A stretch of 64,000 bases of DNA, taken from contig NC_087254.1 of NCBI RefSeq assembly GCF_037042905.1, forward strand, positions 22,742,603-22,806,602, in the 5' to 3' direction. Numbering within the stretch: the stretch's first letter is position 1; each line of letters starts with the position of its first letter. The position numbers and the translations under genes were made by a program. Positions 1-11,884 of this stretch are shown here, piece after piece. Source of the DNA: Lytechinus pictus. Taxonomy: Eukaryota > Echinodermata > Echinoidea > Temnopleuroida > Toxopneustidae. Below the pieces are notes generated by a model. It worked only from the letters and a program-made list of their open reading frames with translations, ran no database searches and was not told where the DNA came from.

Positions 1-1563
1 CAGTCACAATCAAGATACGAGGCTCACGGAAAGCAGCTTGGATCTGATTGGTGAATGTACCGGGTGTGTAACGGCCAGCGATAGGGGTGGCACCAGTGTG
101 GGCACCAAACTTGAGCACAGCACGCTAAGAAGGGACAAAAAAGTAGAAGTGTAATACTTGACACCACAGTTACAAAAGATCTGGTAAAAAAAATCAAAAC
201 ACAGATTGGAAATGTGACATTTAGCAAGGCCTTGGCCTTCACAGATTAATATACATATCACCATTTCTCCCAAACCAAAGGCAAGGGTGCTGTGAATCTC
301 ATTGGGCAGCATATCTTGAGCTTTTACAAAGGGGTAAATTGCCAATTTGTCTATTGTCTACCTTAATTTAGTCTGCCATTCTGTCCATCATCATTTCGTT
401 TAACAACCATTTGGCCCAATAACCATTTCGTCCAGTCATCACTTCGTCTAATCACCAGTTCGTCTATGACCATTTTGTCTCTAAACCAGTTGGTCTAATA
501 CCAATTTTAATTTCATTTATATTGCCCAATTAACACTATGTCCAATTAGCCCAAATGGTATATGGACCAAATGGCTATTGGACCAACTGTTTATTAGAAC
601 TGGTGAGTAAACGAAATGGCAATTAGACCATATGAATAGTGGACAGACTGATGGTAGACCAAATAGAAGAAAAGTTGGTAATTGGACAAATTGGCATTAG
701 ACCATTTGAAAATAAACCAAAGAAGGCATGTTAAAAGCATGAAATAAATTCCTTTCACATTGTGCTTGGGAGCATGCCAATTGCATTCTGCTTGAGTAAA
801 AAGCCTCATGTCTATCTGTGGATGTAAGACCATTTCTTGCACTCAACGCCAATGTAACAAGAAAAACAAAGGATATAACTTACGGACCCATCGTCTCATC
901 AAAATTTTCTCTTTTTCGAAAATTTAATAATCACAATTTAAAGCATGCTCAAACGCAATGCAAATGAACAGATCTAACATGAAGAATGATAGAGAGGGAG
1001 TAGACTTACCTGACCATATGGTCTAGATGAGATGACACAGACATCAGCTGGGTTCTCAACAGCTACAATGATACGTGCAGCCAACACAAGCTTCTCCCAG
1101 GTCTTCCTCAGGTTGATGATGTAACTCCCTGTCAAAAGTGAAAAAATATTGAATTATTTAGAGTGTTCTATGACACAAGTGGTTAGTCGTTTCCACAATT
1201 TCACATTTCTTGGCAACCATTTCCCTTCCAATTGTATGGATTCACGCAAGAAGTTTGGTTATATAAAAAAAAGGTTAAAAAAATCATTAAAATATCTGAC
1301 AGAGTATACTTTTTATTTGATATTTCCAATGGCTAAATGAATTCATTATACAATAATGACTCTGAAAAGAGAATTCAGTGAAACAAAACAAATAAAGTTA
1401 CAATGAAATTGTGGAATGGCTTATTCTTACCATCTGGTTTTCGTTTGTAGACATACTGCTCCATCTGGTAATCCAGGTTGCCAGAGCCAATGTGAGCTCC
1501 GCTAGCAAGAAACTTCTGCACATCCTCCTCCTTGAGGGCGAGACAATCCAAACCTCCGGACAT
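1..1563 (-). CDS. rpsa: 40S ribosomal protein SA (laminin receptor-like), N-terminal part, 3' end outside window
   Basis: Small-subunit ribosomal protein uS2 of eukaryotes, cytoplasmic, needed for 40S maturation. Three coding exons read on the minus strand: 1431-1563 (start ATG at 1561-1563), 1010-1128, and 1-124, which runs off the window. Boundaries use gtaag donors and AG acceptors, and phases join cleanly (KPDG|SYIINL, SSRPYGQ|RAVLKFG). About 125 residues are visible. They start [20 protein letters not shown] and include [35 protein letters not shown] and [20 protein letters not shown], which closely match the family's N-terminal domain. The acidic, tryptophan-containing C-terminal tail expected of the family lies to the left of base 1. 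The exon continues upstream as 5'UTR to an acceptor at 1597/1598, so a separate non-coding first exon is required; see the entry at 4031-4066. Confidence 0.97.
340..730. repeat. Short-period degenerate repeat of GTCTAAT / TTTGGTC type in rpsa intron
   Basis: About 390 bases made of diverged copies of a roughly 20-base motif such as TTGGTCTAAT and ATTTCGTC, first in one orientation and then (from about 545) in the opposite one (ATGGACCAAATGG, ATTAGACC). The same vocabulary recurs at 29100-29580 in a pdxdc1 intron. It is a foldback-like simple repeat with no coding content. The rest of the 125-1009 intron shows nothing recognisable. Confidence 0.6.
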
Positions 1564-2913
1564 GGTTCTGCTGATCTAGTTAACGATGGTGATCAACCTG
1601 TCAAATCAACAATCAGAAAGCCCTTTATAAATTTCAATATTTTTTTTACGACAAGGCAAGATTTTCTAATCGAGAATATTTCTACATCAAATCACAAATG
1701 GGAATAATTCAAAAGGGCACAATCAAGGCCAATGAGGAGCATTGAGGCCAATTAATAGGCATCCAAGCCCATACGTGTAGATTCATTTAAGCCCTGCATT
1801 AATTTGTGACAAGATTTCTTATGGGAATTTTAATTACATATTCCCGTTAGCGTATACCTTGAATATTTTGTTGCATTTTCTGGTAAGGCATTGAAGGCAA
1901 AGTGGATGAAAAGGAAATAAAAAATAAAATCACAAAAATATGCTTGTAAATTTCAAAGCAACATCAGTATGTAATATTTGCAAAATATATGGCACTTCCA
2001 GAAGTCTTGGTAGATGATACAGATAATAATGGATAATATCTTAACATCATTCTCCTTATTGATTAAATGGCATAACACTTAAAATTCATCAAAAACTTTA
2101 ATATCAAATACAAAACGTTGAAACATCTCACTATTTTTTCCCAAAATAAATCCCCTAGGCTTTAGGCCTATATGCATAACACAGTGGTAAAAATAGTCAT
2201 TTTCTATTTCTTTTATATTGTATTGCAGGCTTAAATTGAACAATATTTCATTTTTTGCAGATGTGAAAATAACGAAACTCATCATTTAACTAGCATGAAA
2301 TCAGATCTATGGTAATGATGATATATTCAGGGAGGAATCTGTTTTCCATTCTGGGTATGAAAAAAATTTCATGAAATAAATACCAAAGAGCAAGTGGCCA
2401 ACATCACAGGTTCCCTCATTTACCTACCGTACTAAGATACCAATATATACAATTGAACATATATTGTAACTGTTTTGTTTAATTAATGAAAACATTATTT
2501 CACACTTCCTTATGAAGAGAAATTTTCAAATTTTCAAAAAATAGTTCACTTAAATAGCACTTCATAGGTTGTGTTTCTAAACACTTTACATCCTTCCCAA
2601 GGAAATGGAATAGAAAGATGATGAAAAGGACAAAATGCACTTTTCAAAGTCCCTATTCCCCGGCAGCCATTTTGTGAATTTCAAAACTTTTCCCACAGAA
2701 AACATGTCTGGTTTTAAGTGACCAAAATATTTCACATGCGAAAAGGGGTGCAACTGGCAGCTGATATCGAGAAAAAACTGTTCTCCGCAAAAATTAAATC
2801 TTTATTATTTGGAAGTATTTCTGTATTCAAATTTGTTGAATGCATTTGATAATATGACTGAATGAAGAGTTCAGAAATATGATCCACTAATGATGCAGGG
2901 CACAAGATATGCA

Positions 2914-3478
2914 GGCGCTAATGCAGTTTCGCACCAACCAACTTTGAGCAAATTTCCCAGCAGTATTGTTTATGAATGACATAGTAAGTCCCTCTATCAT
3001 ATTTCAAGGTCAATATGCCCACTGGCACTTTTCTGAATATCACGATCAGGAACGTTTGTATATTTCGGCTTTGATCTTGATGTCATCGTTCAAAATCAAA
3101 GTCACGCATCACTTTGCTGCACATTAATTTAGCTATGGACTGAAGTTAGCGACCAAAATAATGCTGCCTAACACTACAGGTAAGCTGAAGCAGGCAAATC
3201 TTTTGGTCGATAACTTCAGTCTATATCAAAGTTACTACGGCGATGCCAAGTCTGACTGAGTCTGAGTCGACAGACTGAGTTCGAACGATATACGATAATC
3301 GCATCGAGATCGGCAAGAGCCAAAATAAAGTCGACTACAATTACAACTGTTCCCGATCACGATATTTGGCAAAATATAAAATATAAGCGAATCTGACCGA
3401 GACTTGCTATGAGTATGAGTGACATTTGCGAATTGTGGCAGGGATATCCTACCTTCCTGGGGGAAAGTCGGCCAGTGC
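2914..3478. mobile_element. Palindromic MITE, GGCGCTAATGCAGTTT family, copy 1
   Basis: Begins with GGCGCTAATGCAGTTT and is largely self-complementary over about 565 bases. The central section TGGACTGAAGTTAGCGACC is mirrored by GGTCGATAACTTCAGTCTA. The right terminus is damaged: it ends in GTGCATATTTAC where the family has AAACTGCATTAGCGCC. A second copy with both ends intact is at 51456-52015. It sits in the long first intron of rpsa. No ORF; non-autonomous. Confidence 0.8.
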
Positions 3479-4030
3479 ATATTTACTTAAGTTTGCAATG
3501 AATGATTTAACGTTAGGCCTAGATCTTTGTAATTGTATTGTAATTAAGTTAGACTTTAGGCTTTAGCATCACAATGCAATGCCGAGAGTAGGTACCTAAC
3601 CTAGCCATGTGCACACAAATTGTCAACACTAACAGTCAACACAGACACAGTGATGATTCCCACACTCACAGCCCAGGCAGGGAATGATTTTGCTTTACAA
3701 ATTTGAATAACATTTTTGGTCATTAGACTTAGAGACATCGGCCCCGCGCCAAACTCACACGCCACAGCCACAGGCCATCGTCATCGACCGCGGCCACGTG
3801 TGTCGCTCACTCAACTGCTCGCGTCTTCCCTGTACAATTCATGGCAATGTCAATTAATTAGTTGTCGGAGCAAAATATTAATCTTAATTTCTGCAAGGCA
3901 TACAAATAAAACAACAATTGCATTCTTAATAGATGGGGAAAATATTATTGTTTCATGATATTAACTTGCTTGATTACAAAATAGTATACATTTTTCTAAA
4001 ATTGGGATTATTTCAGGAAGAAAATCTTAC

Positions 4031-4066
4031 ACTTCGTTCAAGCCGTATGGAGCTTTGGTGAAAAGG
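4031..4066 (-). promoter_or_regulatory. rpsa: Probable rpsa transcription start and 5'TOP first exon
   Basis: The rpsa start-codon exon has an AG acceptor just upstream at 1598-1599, so a leader exon must lie further right. At 4026-4030 the minus strand reads a consensus gtaag donor. About 35 bases before it is CCTTTTCACC, a C followed by a pyrimidine run, which is the signature 5'TOP start of ribosomal protein mRNAs. The flanking upstream DNA (4081-4140) is CpG-rich compared with its surroundings, as expected of a promoter. The implied intron is 2.43 kb. The donor and tract are visible; that this is the true start is inference. Confidence 0.6.
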
Positions 4067-4190
4067 ATGTGCTATGTATCGATCGAGCGCGCGGCGACGG
4101 ACGACGTGCATGGGTCGAAATTGAACGAACGTCTGCAATATTTACAATGCTAATTGTAAAAGTGCTAAAATACATACATGTACCGTAGAT

Positions 4191-4458
4191 ATAGGGAGAT
4201 AGATAGATAGATAGATAGATAGGGATGGATGGGTGGACAGATAGATAGGGATGGATAGATTTATTTTAATAGAGAGGGGGAGAGACAGACAGGCAGATAG
4301 ACAAATAGATAGATAGAAAGATTGATAGAGGGGAGAGACAGACAGATAGATAGATAGGTAGATAGATATATTGATAGAGAGAGGATGGGGAGAGGGAGAG
4401 ACAGACAGACAAAAAGATAAATAGATAGATAGGGATGAATGGATAGATAGATAGAATG
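4191..4458. repeat. GATA/GACA microsatellite
   Basis: Long run of GATA tetramers interspersed with GACA, GGATG and GAGAGGGG variants, about 100 bp upstream of the inferred rpsa start. The short ORF reading on the minus strand is a low-complexity artefact (repeated IYLSI/LSVCL). The remainder of 4460-4960 holds nothing recognisable. Confidence 0.95.
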
Positions 4459-4960
4459 TACAAATTTAATGCAAAGTTGACAAATGAAAATTGTGCTCTA
4501 ACTCTTGCAGCGTCACATGCTCATCACAAGCTCCCATTATTCATTTAGGCCTACTGGGGAATGCAGGAATTTTTCTCACCGTGCTTTGCACCTGAAAACT
4601 CGTGTTTGCAGCAAAGCATTTTGACTCGATTCTGAGAGTCACATTTACTGCTTACAGATAACCATGTAAGGTATTGGAGTACACTAAGGTGTTTGTTATA
4701 TATTGAATGCAAGCCAAGGTCATTTGAATTTCTAGCAGAGTACCATTTTTTCATATTATTCCTAGATATCATGTCAAGAAATAAATAAATAGCTCACAGC
4801 AATTATTTCCATTTTTTTCACCCAATCTTTGGAATGCAATCCCCGGATGCAATCCTTAGTGTTATGATAGATGGTCAAACTAGATGTAGATGTGATCTTC
4901 CTCTCTTTTTTTTTGACTTGATAAAAAGCACATTCAAACAAAGAGGGTAAGAACCAAACA

Positions 4961-5569
4961 TTTAAAGGTCAAGTCCACCCCAGGAAAATGCTGACTTGAA
5001 TAAATAGAGAAAAATCAAACTAGCATAGTGCTGAAAATTTCATCAAAATCGGATGTATAATAAGATATAAGAAAGTTATGACATTTTAAAGTTTTGCTTA
5101 TTTTTCACAAAACAGTGATATGCACAACTAGGTGAGTCAGTCGATGATGTCCATCACTCACTATTTCTTTTGTTTTTTATTGTTTGAATTATACAATATT
5201 TCATTTCTTTTATAGATTTGACAATAAGGACCAACTTGACTGAACTATATAGTATCAAACAATGCTAATTCCACATGTTCAGGGAGGAATTAATCATTGT
5301 ATCACTGGACAATGAGGAGAAAATGAGAATATTTCATATTTCATATAATAGAATACAAAAGAAATAGTGAGTGGATGACGTCATAGTCTCCTCATTTGCA
5401 TATCAGCCAGGATGTGCTTATAACTGTTTTGTGAAATTTAGAGAAACTTTAAAATGTCATAACTTTCTTATTTTACATCCGAATTTGATGAAATTTTCAG
5501 TGTTATGTTTGTTGGATTTTTCTCTTTTTATTCAAATCAACTTTTTTGGGGGGTGGACTTGTCCTTTAA
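4961..5569. mobile_element. TTAA-bounded MITE, AGGTCAAGTCCACCCC family, copy A
   Basis: Starts TTTAAAGGTCAAGTCCACCCC and ends with its inverted counterpart GGGTGGACTTGTCCTTTAA, about 609 bases. It is internally near-palindromic, with shared blocks such as CATCAAAATCGGATGTA and its complement at the far side. Related copies are at 5713-6305, 33115-33726, 35418-36015 and 59964-60543. No protein is encoded. The TTAA at both ends suggests a TTAA-targeting transposase but is not proof. Confidence 0.85.
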
Positions 5570-5712
5570 GGCCAGTTGCACAAATACTTGCTGCATTTCA
5601 ATATTACTGAAAAAAACACTAACAAAAGTAACATGATGTTCAACCTATCAAAGAAACGCATCAGGGATTTGCATTAGTTTACTTTTGTTCGTTTTCCAGT
5701 AACATCTATAAC

Positions 5713-6305
5713 TTAAAGGACAGGTCCACCCCAACAAAAAGTTTATTTGAATATAAAGAGAAAAATCTAACAAGCATAACACTGAAAATTTCATCAAAAT
5801 CGGATGTAAAATAAGAAATGACATTTTAAAGTTTCGCTTAATTTCACATAACAGTTATATGCACATCCTGGTCTGTATGCAAATGACGAGACTGATATGA
5901 CGTCATCCACTCACTATTTCTGTTGTATTTCAATATATGAGATAATATTCTAATTTTCTCCTTAATGTCAAGTGGAACAACGATTAATTCCTCCCTGAAC
6001 ATGTGGAAGGAGCATTATTTAATACTTTACGGTTCAGTCAACTTGGCCCTTACTGTCAAATATGTAAAAAAATGTATTGTATAAATCAAATAAAAAACAA
6101 AAGAGTGGTTGGACATCATCGAATGACTCATTTGCAAACCACTGAGTTGTGCATATCACTGTTTTGTGAAAAATAAGAGATACTTAAAAATGCCATAACT
6201 TTCTTATTTTACATCCGATTTTGATGAAATTTTAAGCTTTATACTAATTTGATATTCCTCTATTTATTCAAATCAACATTTTTCTGGGGTGGACTTGACC
6301 TTTAA
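5713..6305. mobile_element. TTAA-bounded MITE, copy B, inverted relative to copy A
   Basis: Begins TTAAAGGACAGGTCCACCCC and ends GGGGTGGACTTGACCTTTAA. It is the same family as copy A but in the opposite orientation, separated from it by about 140 bases, so the pair could form a very long hairpin. No coding capacity. Confidence 0.85.
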
Positions 6306-6592
6306 AACACTACAATTTATGCAACGGGCCAAATGGGAATGGGAGACAAAAGGAACATCATTTACATGAGTTTTTTTTTCTACAAGTGAATAGAACTTTT
6401 ATTGATCCCTCATATACTTTTTCTACAAATAATTGTTGAAGAAATTATTATTATACAAAATATATAAATAAGTGTATTTAATCGTAGCTATTGAAATGAA
6501 AGATATCTGAATACAATGATTGTACTTTACAATTCGCTGTACAATTTTTAACAGATATTTCATCATATTGCAAACATCGCATACATTCGTAA

Positions 6593-6990
6593 TTCAGAAG
6601 CTTCGTTATTCCGAAGGTTCGGTTATTCCGAAGGTTCGTATTTCCAAAGGTTCGTAATTCCAAAGGTTCGTTAATCCAAAAACGAAATAAGGTTCGTTAG
6701 TCCGAAAACGAAATGATTAACGAACCTTATTTCGTTTTCGGACTAACGAACCTTCGGAACAACGAACCTTATTTCGTTTTCGGATTAACGAACCTTCGGA
6801 ACAACGAACCTTATTTCGTTTTCGGATTATCGAACCTTCGGAAAAACGAACCTTCGGAATAACGCCACAAATGTTCGGATTAACAAACCCTTTTACGTTT
6901 TCGGATTAACGTACATCGAGGTATAGGCAATTTACGTGTTTCGGAATTACGAACCTTCAGAATAAAGAACCTTCGGAATTACGAAGTGTA
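6593..6990. repeat. Palindromic tandem repeat of TTCGGAATAACGAACC / GGTTCGTTATTCCGAA type
   Basis: The left arm (6593-6710) is built of AAGGTTCGTTATTCCG-like units, the right arm (6715-6985) of CGGAATAACGAACCTT-like units, and the axis is near 6712. Units recur every 15-40 bases, joined by TTATTTCGTTTTCGGA. This is a foldback element made of short tandem repeats, in the intergenic space between rpsa and pdxdc1. The 600 bases that follow (6990-7730) show only AT-rich sequence. Confidence 0.85.
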
Positions 6991-7729
6991 ACCTGCAAAC
7001 ATTACTGTAATGCTTTTTTTCATCAGTCATATTTCAATGCTGGCTTGGCTTTGAAATCATGATTACAAGGTTGGCTGGGATACAAATAACCATTTTTGTA
7101 AATACATGTATTTACACTTCATGTAGTTAATACATTGATTAACGTCCTATCATACATGCTATGTGAATTGTTCATTATGAAATATACATGGATATCATAT
7201 CTTTCATTTATTTATTCATAATAAACTTTTTACATCAGTTATATATTCATGTTATAGAGAACTTTAGCATATTACATATCTATGAATTACAATTTAGGGT
7301 TACGGTACTTTACAATTTATTAAAGACCCATCATTACAATAAAACAGAAACTTTATTCAATTCAGATGTTTGAAGTCAGACCTTCAACATAAAACCCCCA
7401 CATAACTGACATACAAATCATTTATTAAAAACAATGAAAATACAACTTCCAGACCACAAGGTATTTTCAAAGAACCAAAATCACTTTTAAACAATATTTT
7501 AAAATATCAAATTCGCATCACTTGCCCGAAAGAACTTAAACTTTTAATTTAGAATAACATGCAACACTCAAAACATACATTTTTTCTGAGTATATAAATT
7601 TTCTAAACATTTGCACTTGATTCAGTTTCTAAATGTAATTTAATTCATTCAACTTGAAATGTGTACTTTCTCAGCACTCATTCTTCTCCTAAACAAATAC
7701 AATTTAAAAACTAGAAATATCACTGAAGG

Positions 7730-8400
7730 CTGTATGCGGTTACCATGGCAACAGTTTCCAACACATGGAAAATATGTCTTGCCTAGTATGACCCCAGGAC
7801 CAATGTGTGAGCTGAATATGAGAATTGGTTAAAAACAGATGAAGTAGTTCCAACTGCAAGATTTTTGCCTAATTTTTTGACATACATGTTATTACCATGG
7901 CAACACAATTTCCAACACATGAAAAATATGCCCTGCACATGTTTACCTAAAGACCAATGTGTGAGCCAAATTTCATGAGAAGTGGTTGAAAACTGATGTA
8001 GTACAAACCACAAGATTTTTACATAATTTGGGGCATATAATGTTGTTACCATGGCAACTCGATTTTCGACATACACAAAATATGTGTCTCAGATATCTTT
8101 ACCTCAAAATCAATGCGTCAGGCAAGTTTCATGAGAATTGGTTAAAAACTGAAGAAGTAGTTCGAACTGCAAGATGTTTACTTAATTTTTCCCATCATAT
8201 ACTGTTACCATGGCAACCCAATATCTGAGACATACAAAAAAAAGTGTCTTGCACATCTTTACCCCAAAACCAATATGAGTGCCAGCCAAGTTTCATGAGA
8301 ATTGGTTAAAATCTGAGGATAGTTCGATGCACAAGATTTGCAACGGACCGACCGCCAGACCAACCAACTGCCCATCCGTAAACTGATTTCAATCAATATA
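7730..8400. repeat. Tandem repeat, about 155-bp unit, four copies
   Basis: Units are anchored by TTACCATGGCAAC at 7740, 7892, 8046 and 8215. Each is followed by a variant of TTTCATGAGAATTGGTTAAAA and a GAAGTAGTTC-like tail. Spacing is 152-169 bases. The short ORFs across it repeat the same residues (LPWQL) and are repeat shadows. From 8400 to 10590 no gene is seen: AT-rich DNA, a G homopolymer at about 9641-9659, and possibly the 3'UTR of the longer pdxdc1 isoform. Confidence 0.85.
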
Positions 8401-10592
8401 CCCCTTTCAAATTTCCGTTTGGCGGGAGTATAATTATAGTCGTGTCATTTCCAAAATTGGAAGAATGTGTTGGAAGTCTACAAATTTGATACAAAGAAAT
8501 GCCAGGCCTATTTCAATAGGTCTTATGATTTATATTTGGCATTTGGTAACTGAAGAAGTTACCATTATCATAAGTACTCTATGAAACAGACCAAATAAAT
8601 ACTATTCTTAATATAAGGTAAGTTTGAATATCAACAATGCTCTCATAGATTCAAATTTACATTTCAAATATATCTTTCTATTATGTAAATTCTAGGCAAA
8701 ATTTCAATTGCTGGCAAACAAGAAAACTTGTGCAAATGCATGAAACTGCAGCTTCTTGAAAACTGGTTGGAAACATATGAACATGCTTGTTTAAAAAAAA
8801 TAAAATGTATGGTGTGTATTATATCTTAATTAATAGATAGAACATTTTGTTGGCACATGAAAAAGTTTTGTTCCAAGCACATCAATGAAACATATCTTCA
8901 AAACATTATAACCAATAACTTAAATACAATGATTTGATGGGATATAATGGAATGACTTAACAATTACTTACTAATACAAATGCTATACACAATGATAAGC
9001 AACATAAATAAGACTCCTTCGTATAGAAAACTTACTAGAAAACAAATACCAAATATACATATCAAAAAGTTGTTAAACCTAAAGGCAATATCAATATTAT
9101 GACAATTTAAAATTATAAGTAAAAAAAAAATCATACTTAATAAAAACAAAATAAAATAGACTTGGACATGTTGATCAAAGACTGTAAATATAAATAATAA
9201 ATTCTTCTAACATTAAGTTCTGGTTACATATTCCATGGAATGGTATTTATATCATTTTAAATAGCTACATCAGCAAATATTATCAAATTTCTTAAAAGAA
9301 AATCCAACCTACATAGAAAATTGCTTTAAAGCAATGAGAAAACATCAGATAAGTACACAGGTGTAAGTTTGAATGAAATCAGAAGAAAAATAAAGTGTTT
9401 ACTTTCTTAAAGTTAATAAAAAAACTGTAATCACTATAAAGTATACCTATGGAGATCTTAAATTGGCCACAAAGGTGATGCCATTGTGATGTAGGGTAAG
9501 GACTACTACTTTATTTAATCTAATACACAAAATGTCTAGAATGTCATCTTTTTAAAAACTTACTTGAAATTATATGTTCCTTTATTTTCATTATTTACAT
9601 CAATACATTATGTAATCTATGCTACACTTCATTATCGCCGGGGGGGGGGGGGGGGGGGGAGTAATACTTCAAGGAAAATACTAGAATTTCCTTATACTTA
9701 TAATAAAGTACATGACAAATAAGAAAGTAGGTCCTACCACTTGTCACAATCTAGTCACAAAGTTCAAATTGTTCTGTTAGTTTGTTAGCTGAATCTAGCA
9801 CTTGTTCCCTTTTTTTATAACTCAGATGCCTATATCATTGCTTTACTTGTATGGGTGTTCCTTGGTCATTGTTCTATACCTTTAAGATTTGAAATTGATT
9901 TATCATTTATTTATCTATTTATTCATATTCATAGGAACAAATGAAAATATGAACTCAACTGATACAAGTAATCTTATTTCTTAATGAATAGACTAATTCA
10001 TTATGAAATTAATGTAGAGGTGCCCAAATAAAATGTGGCTAAATGTGACACTTTGAAATCAAATAACAGAGATACTAACAAATGGAATTCACTTTGCTGT
10101 CTTACAGCACTGAAGGCCAAGCCAGATAGGGGTAGGTGAAGGGAGGGGGGGGGGGGACATTGGTTCAACATTGCTCTCAGAATTAATGTCTCACAATTGA
10201 TCTGCCACCAATTATTATACTACAAGTGACCTAATTTCAAAAACCTGCAAGTCAACAATTTCTTTTTTCTTTGAAGTATGAGAAAAATATTGTGCAACTT
10301 CATGATAAAAGAGTACTTGGATGGGTACCATGTCACCAGATCCTCATAGAAAATCAAAATGATATACTAAAAGTCTATGAGCAGCGGATAGCAGGGTGAT
10401 AACTCACAAGACTTCACTTAAAGAAAAAAAAGTGTCAGAGAGAAAAGTTGCTGAAACATATTTAATAAATACAGTGCTAAGTGACTGTCAAAACTTAACC
10501 GATAATGATGCAAGGACTGAGGAAGAAAAGATTTGGTCTGTATGAGACTGATGCACTTCCTTCTCTTGAGATTACCATGAGATACCTGCCCC

Positions 10593-10671
10593 TCATTTTA
10601 TATCCTCCCCTTCACTCTCAGTGGTCAGTTCCTTCATGTCCACTGCACTAACTTCCTGGAAGCTGCTACCA
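10593..10671 (-). CDS. pdxdc1: Alternative terminal coding exon of pdxdc1 (isoform B)
   Basis: A pyrimidine-rich acceptor (ccttttcttttag) precedes 79 bases reading, in the phase left by the preceding exon (15010-15232, ending in AG), S-GSSFQEVSAVDMKEL followed by TTESEGEDIK and a TGA stop at 10593-10595. The stretch resembles the SETSSVSHIEDLEKVE region of vertebrate PDXDC1, so it is probably the ancestral C-terminus. It would give a protein of 847 residues. It lies about 3.7 kb beyond the other terminal exon at 14419-14563. The choice between them would be an alternative last exon with its own 3'UTR and polyadenylation site. Which isoform dominates cannot be told from sequence. Confidence 0.8.
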
Positions 10672-11884
10672 CTAAAAGAAAAGGGGTGTTAGAAAAAGAA
10701 GAAGAACAATCTTTTAGACAACAGTATAGACATATTACAATTTCATAATGCTTTGAGTTAAGAAGAAATAAATAAAGCACAATGAATTCCAGGCAAGTCT
10801 GCTTTAGTAAATGCTTTTGGGACCAAGTAAATCTGTTTAACTTAGCTTGAAATTCGACTTGGAAGACATAACTAATACATAATTTTCATTACCTGGTCTG
10901 AAAAACTACTTTTAATTGGGTGACTATTCAACTTTATGCAGACTTAACTACACTTTCTAAATAAAAGTCACTGCAAATTTTCCTGAATGTATTATCAAAG
11001 CGTGAAATGGGGATGTTCAATAACTAATGGATCTACTTAGGTCTGACTATTTAACAGATCATATAGCATGGCAGGGGGTACCTGTACATGTTGACTGAAC
11101 ATCAGTTGCCAACCTTTACAAGTAAAAAGTAGTAATCCAGCAGCTCAAAAGTCACAATTTTAAGATAAAAAGTCATAATTTCATACGTGCCATGCAGTAC
11201 TATAAATTTCTTAGAAGAGGTAATATATATGTATATAGAACAGATGCACAATGTTCATAAATGCCAAGTTTGCCAACCTTACATGATGGGTTATCATGTA
11301 TATTCATCCAGGGTGCTAGATGTACATTACTCATGTGATGCACTAGCTTGCCTAGTCGGGCGTGTAAATTTTACAACTGCGCAATGTATTACTAGGTGTA
11401 TTTAATGTGTACATACCTATTCTACCTCAAAAGCATAATAATAATTCTGGTCAAAAGCATAATGGCATAATTTGGCATGAAAATCATAAAAAAATTATGC
11501 TCTTCTACTAGGTGCTCTGTGACAAACTTGAGTAAACACAATGGCCTGTATTCTCAGAAGAGGTTTGAAGCGTACCCTGGTACAAAAACATGGACTGTGC
11601 AGATTTTCGTACATTATTACGCACATTCCATTGCGTACACAAGAGAAATCCAATGAAATGTGTGCTTTTGACAAGGGCTCTAAAAGGGAAGAGCGGTAAT
11701 ACGTGAAATCTGCACAATCCATGATTTGGTACCATGATACAATTGAAACCCTTCTGATAATACAGGCCAAAGTGACTACAAACAAAGAGGAGTTCAATTG
11801 CTAGAGCTGAGAAATCATAATTGATAAACAAAGACAGGGGTACAGAATGAACTGGCAGGAAAAAAACCCACAAGAATATATATT

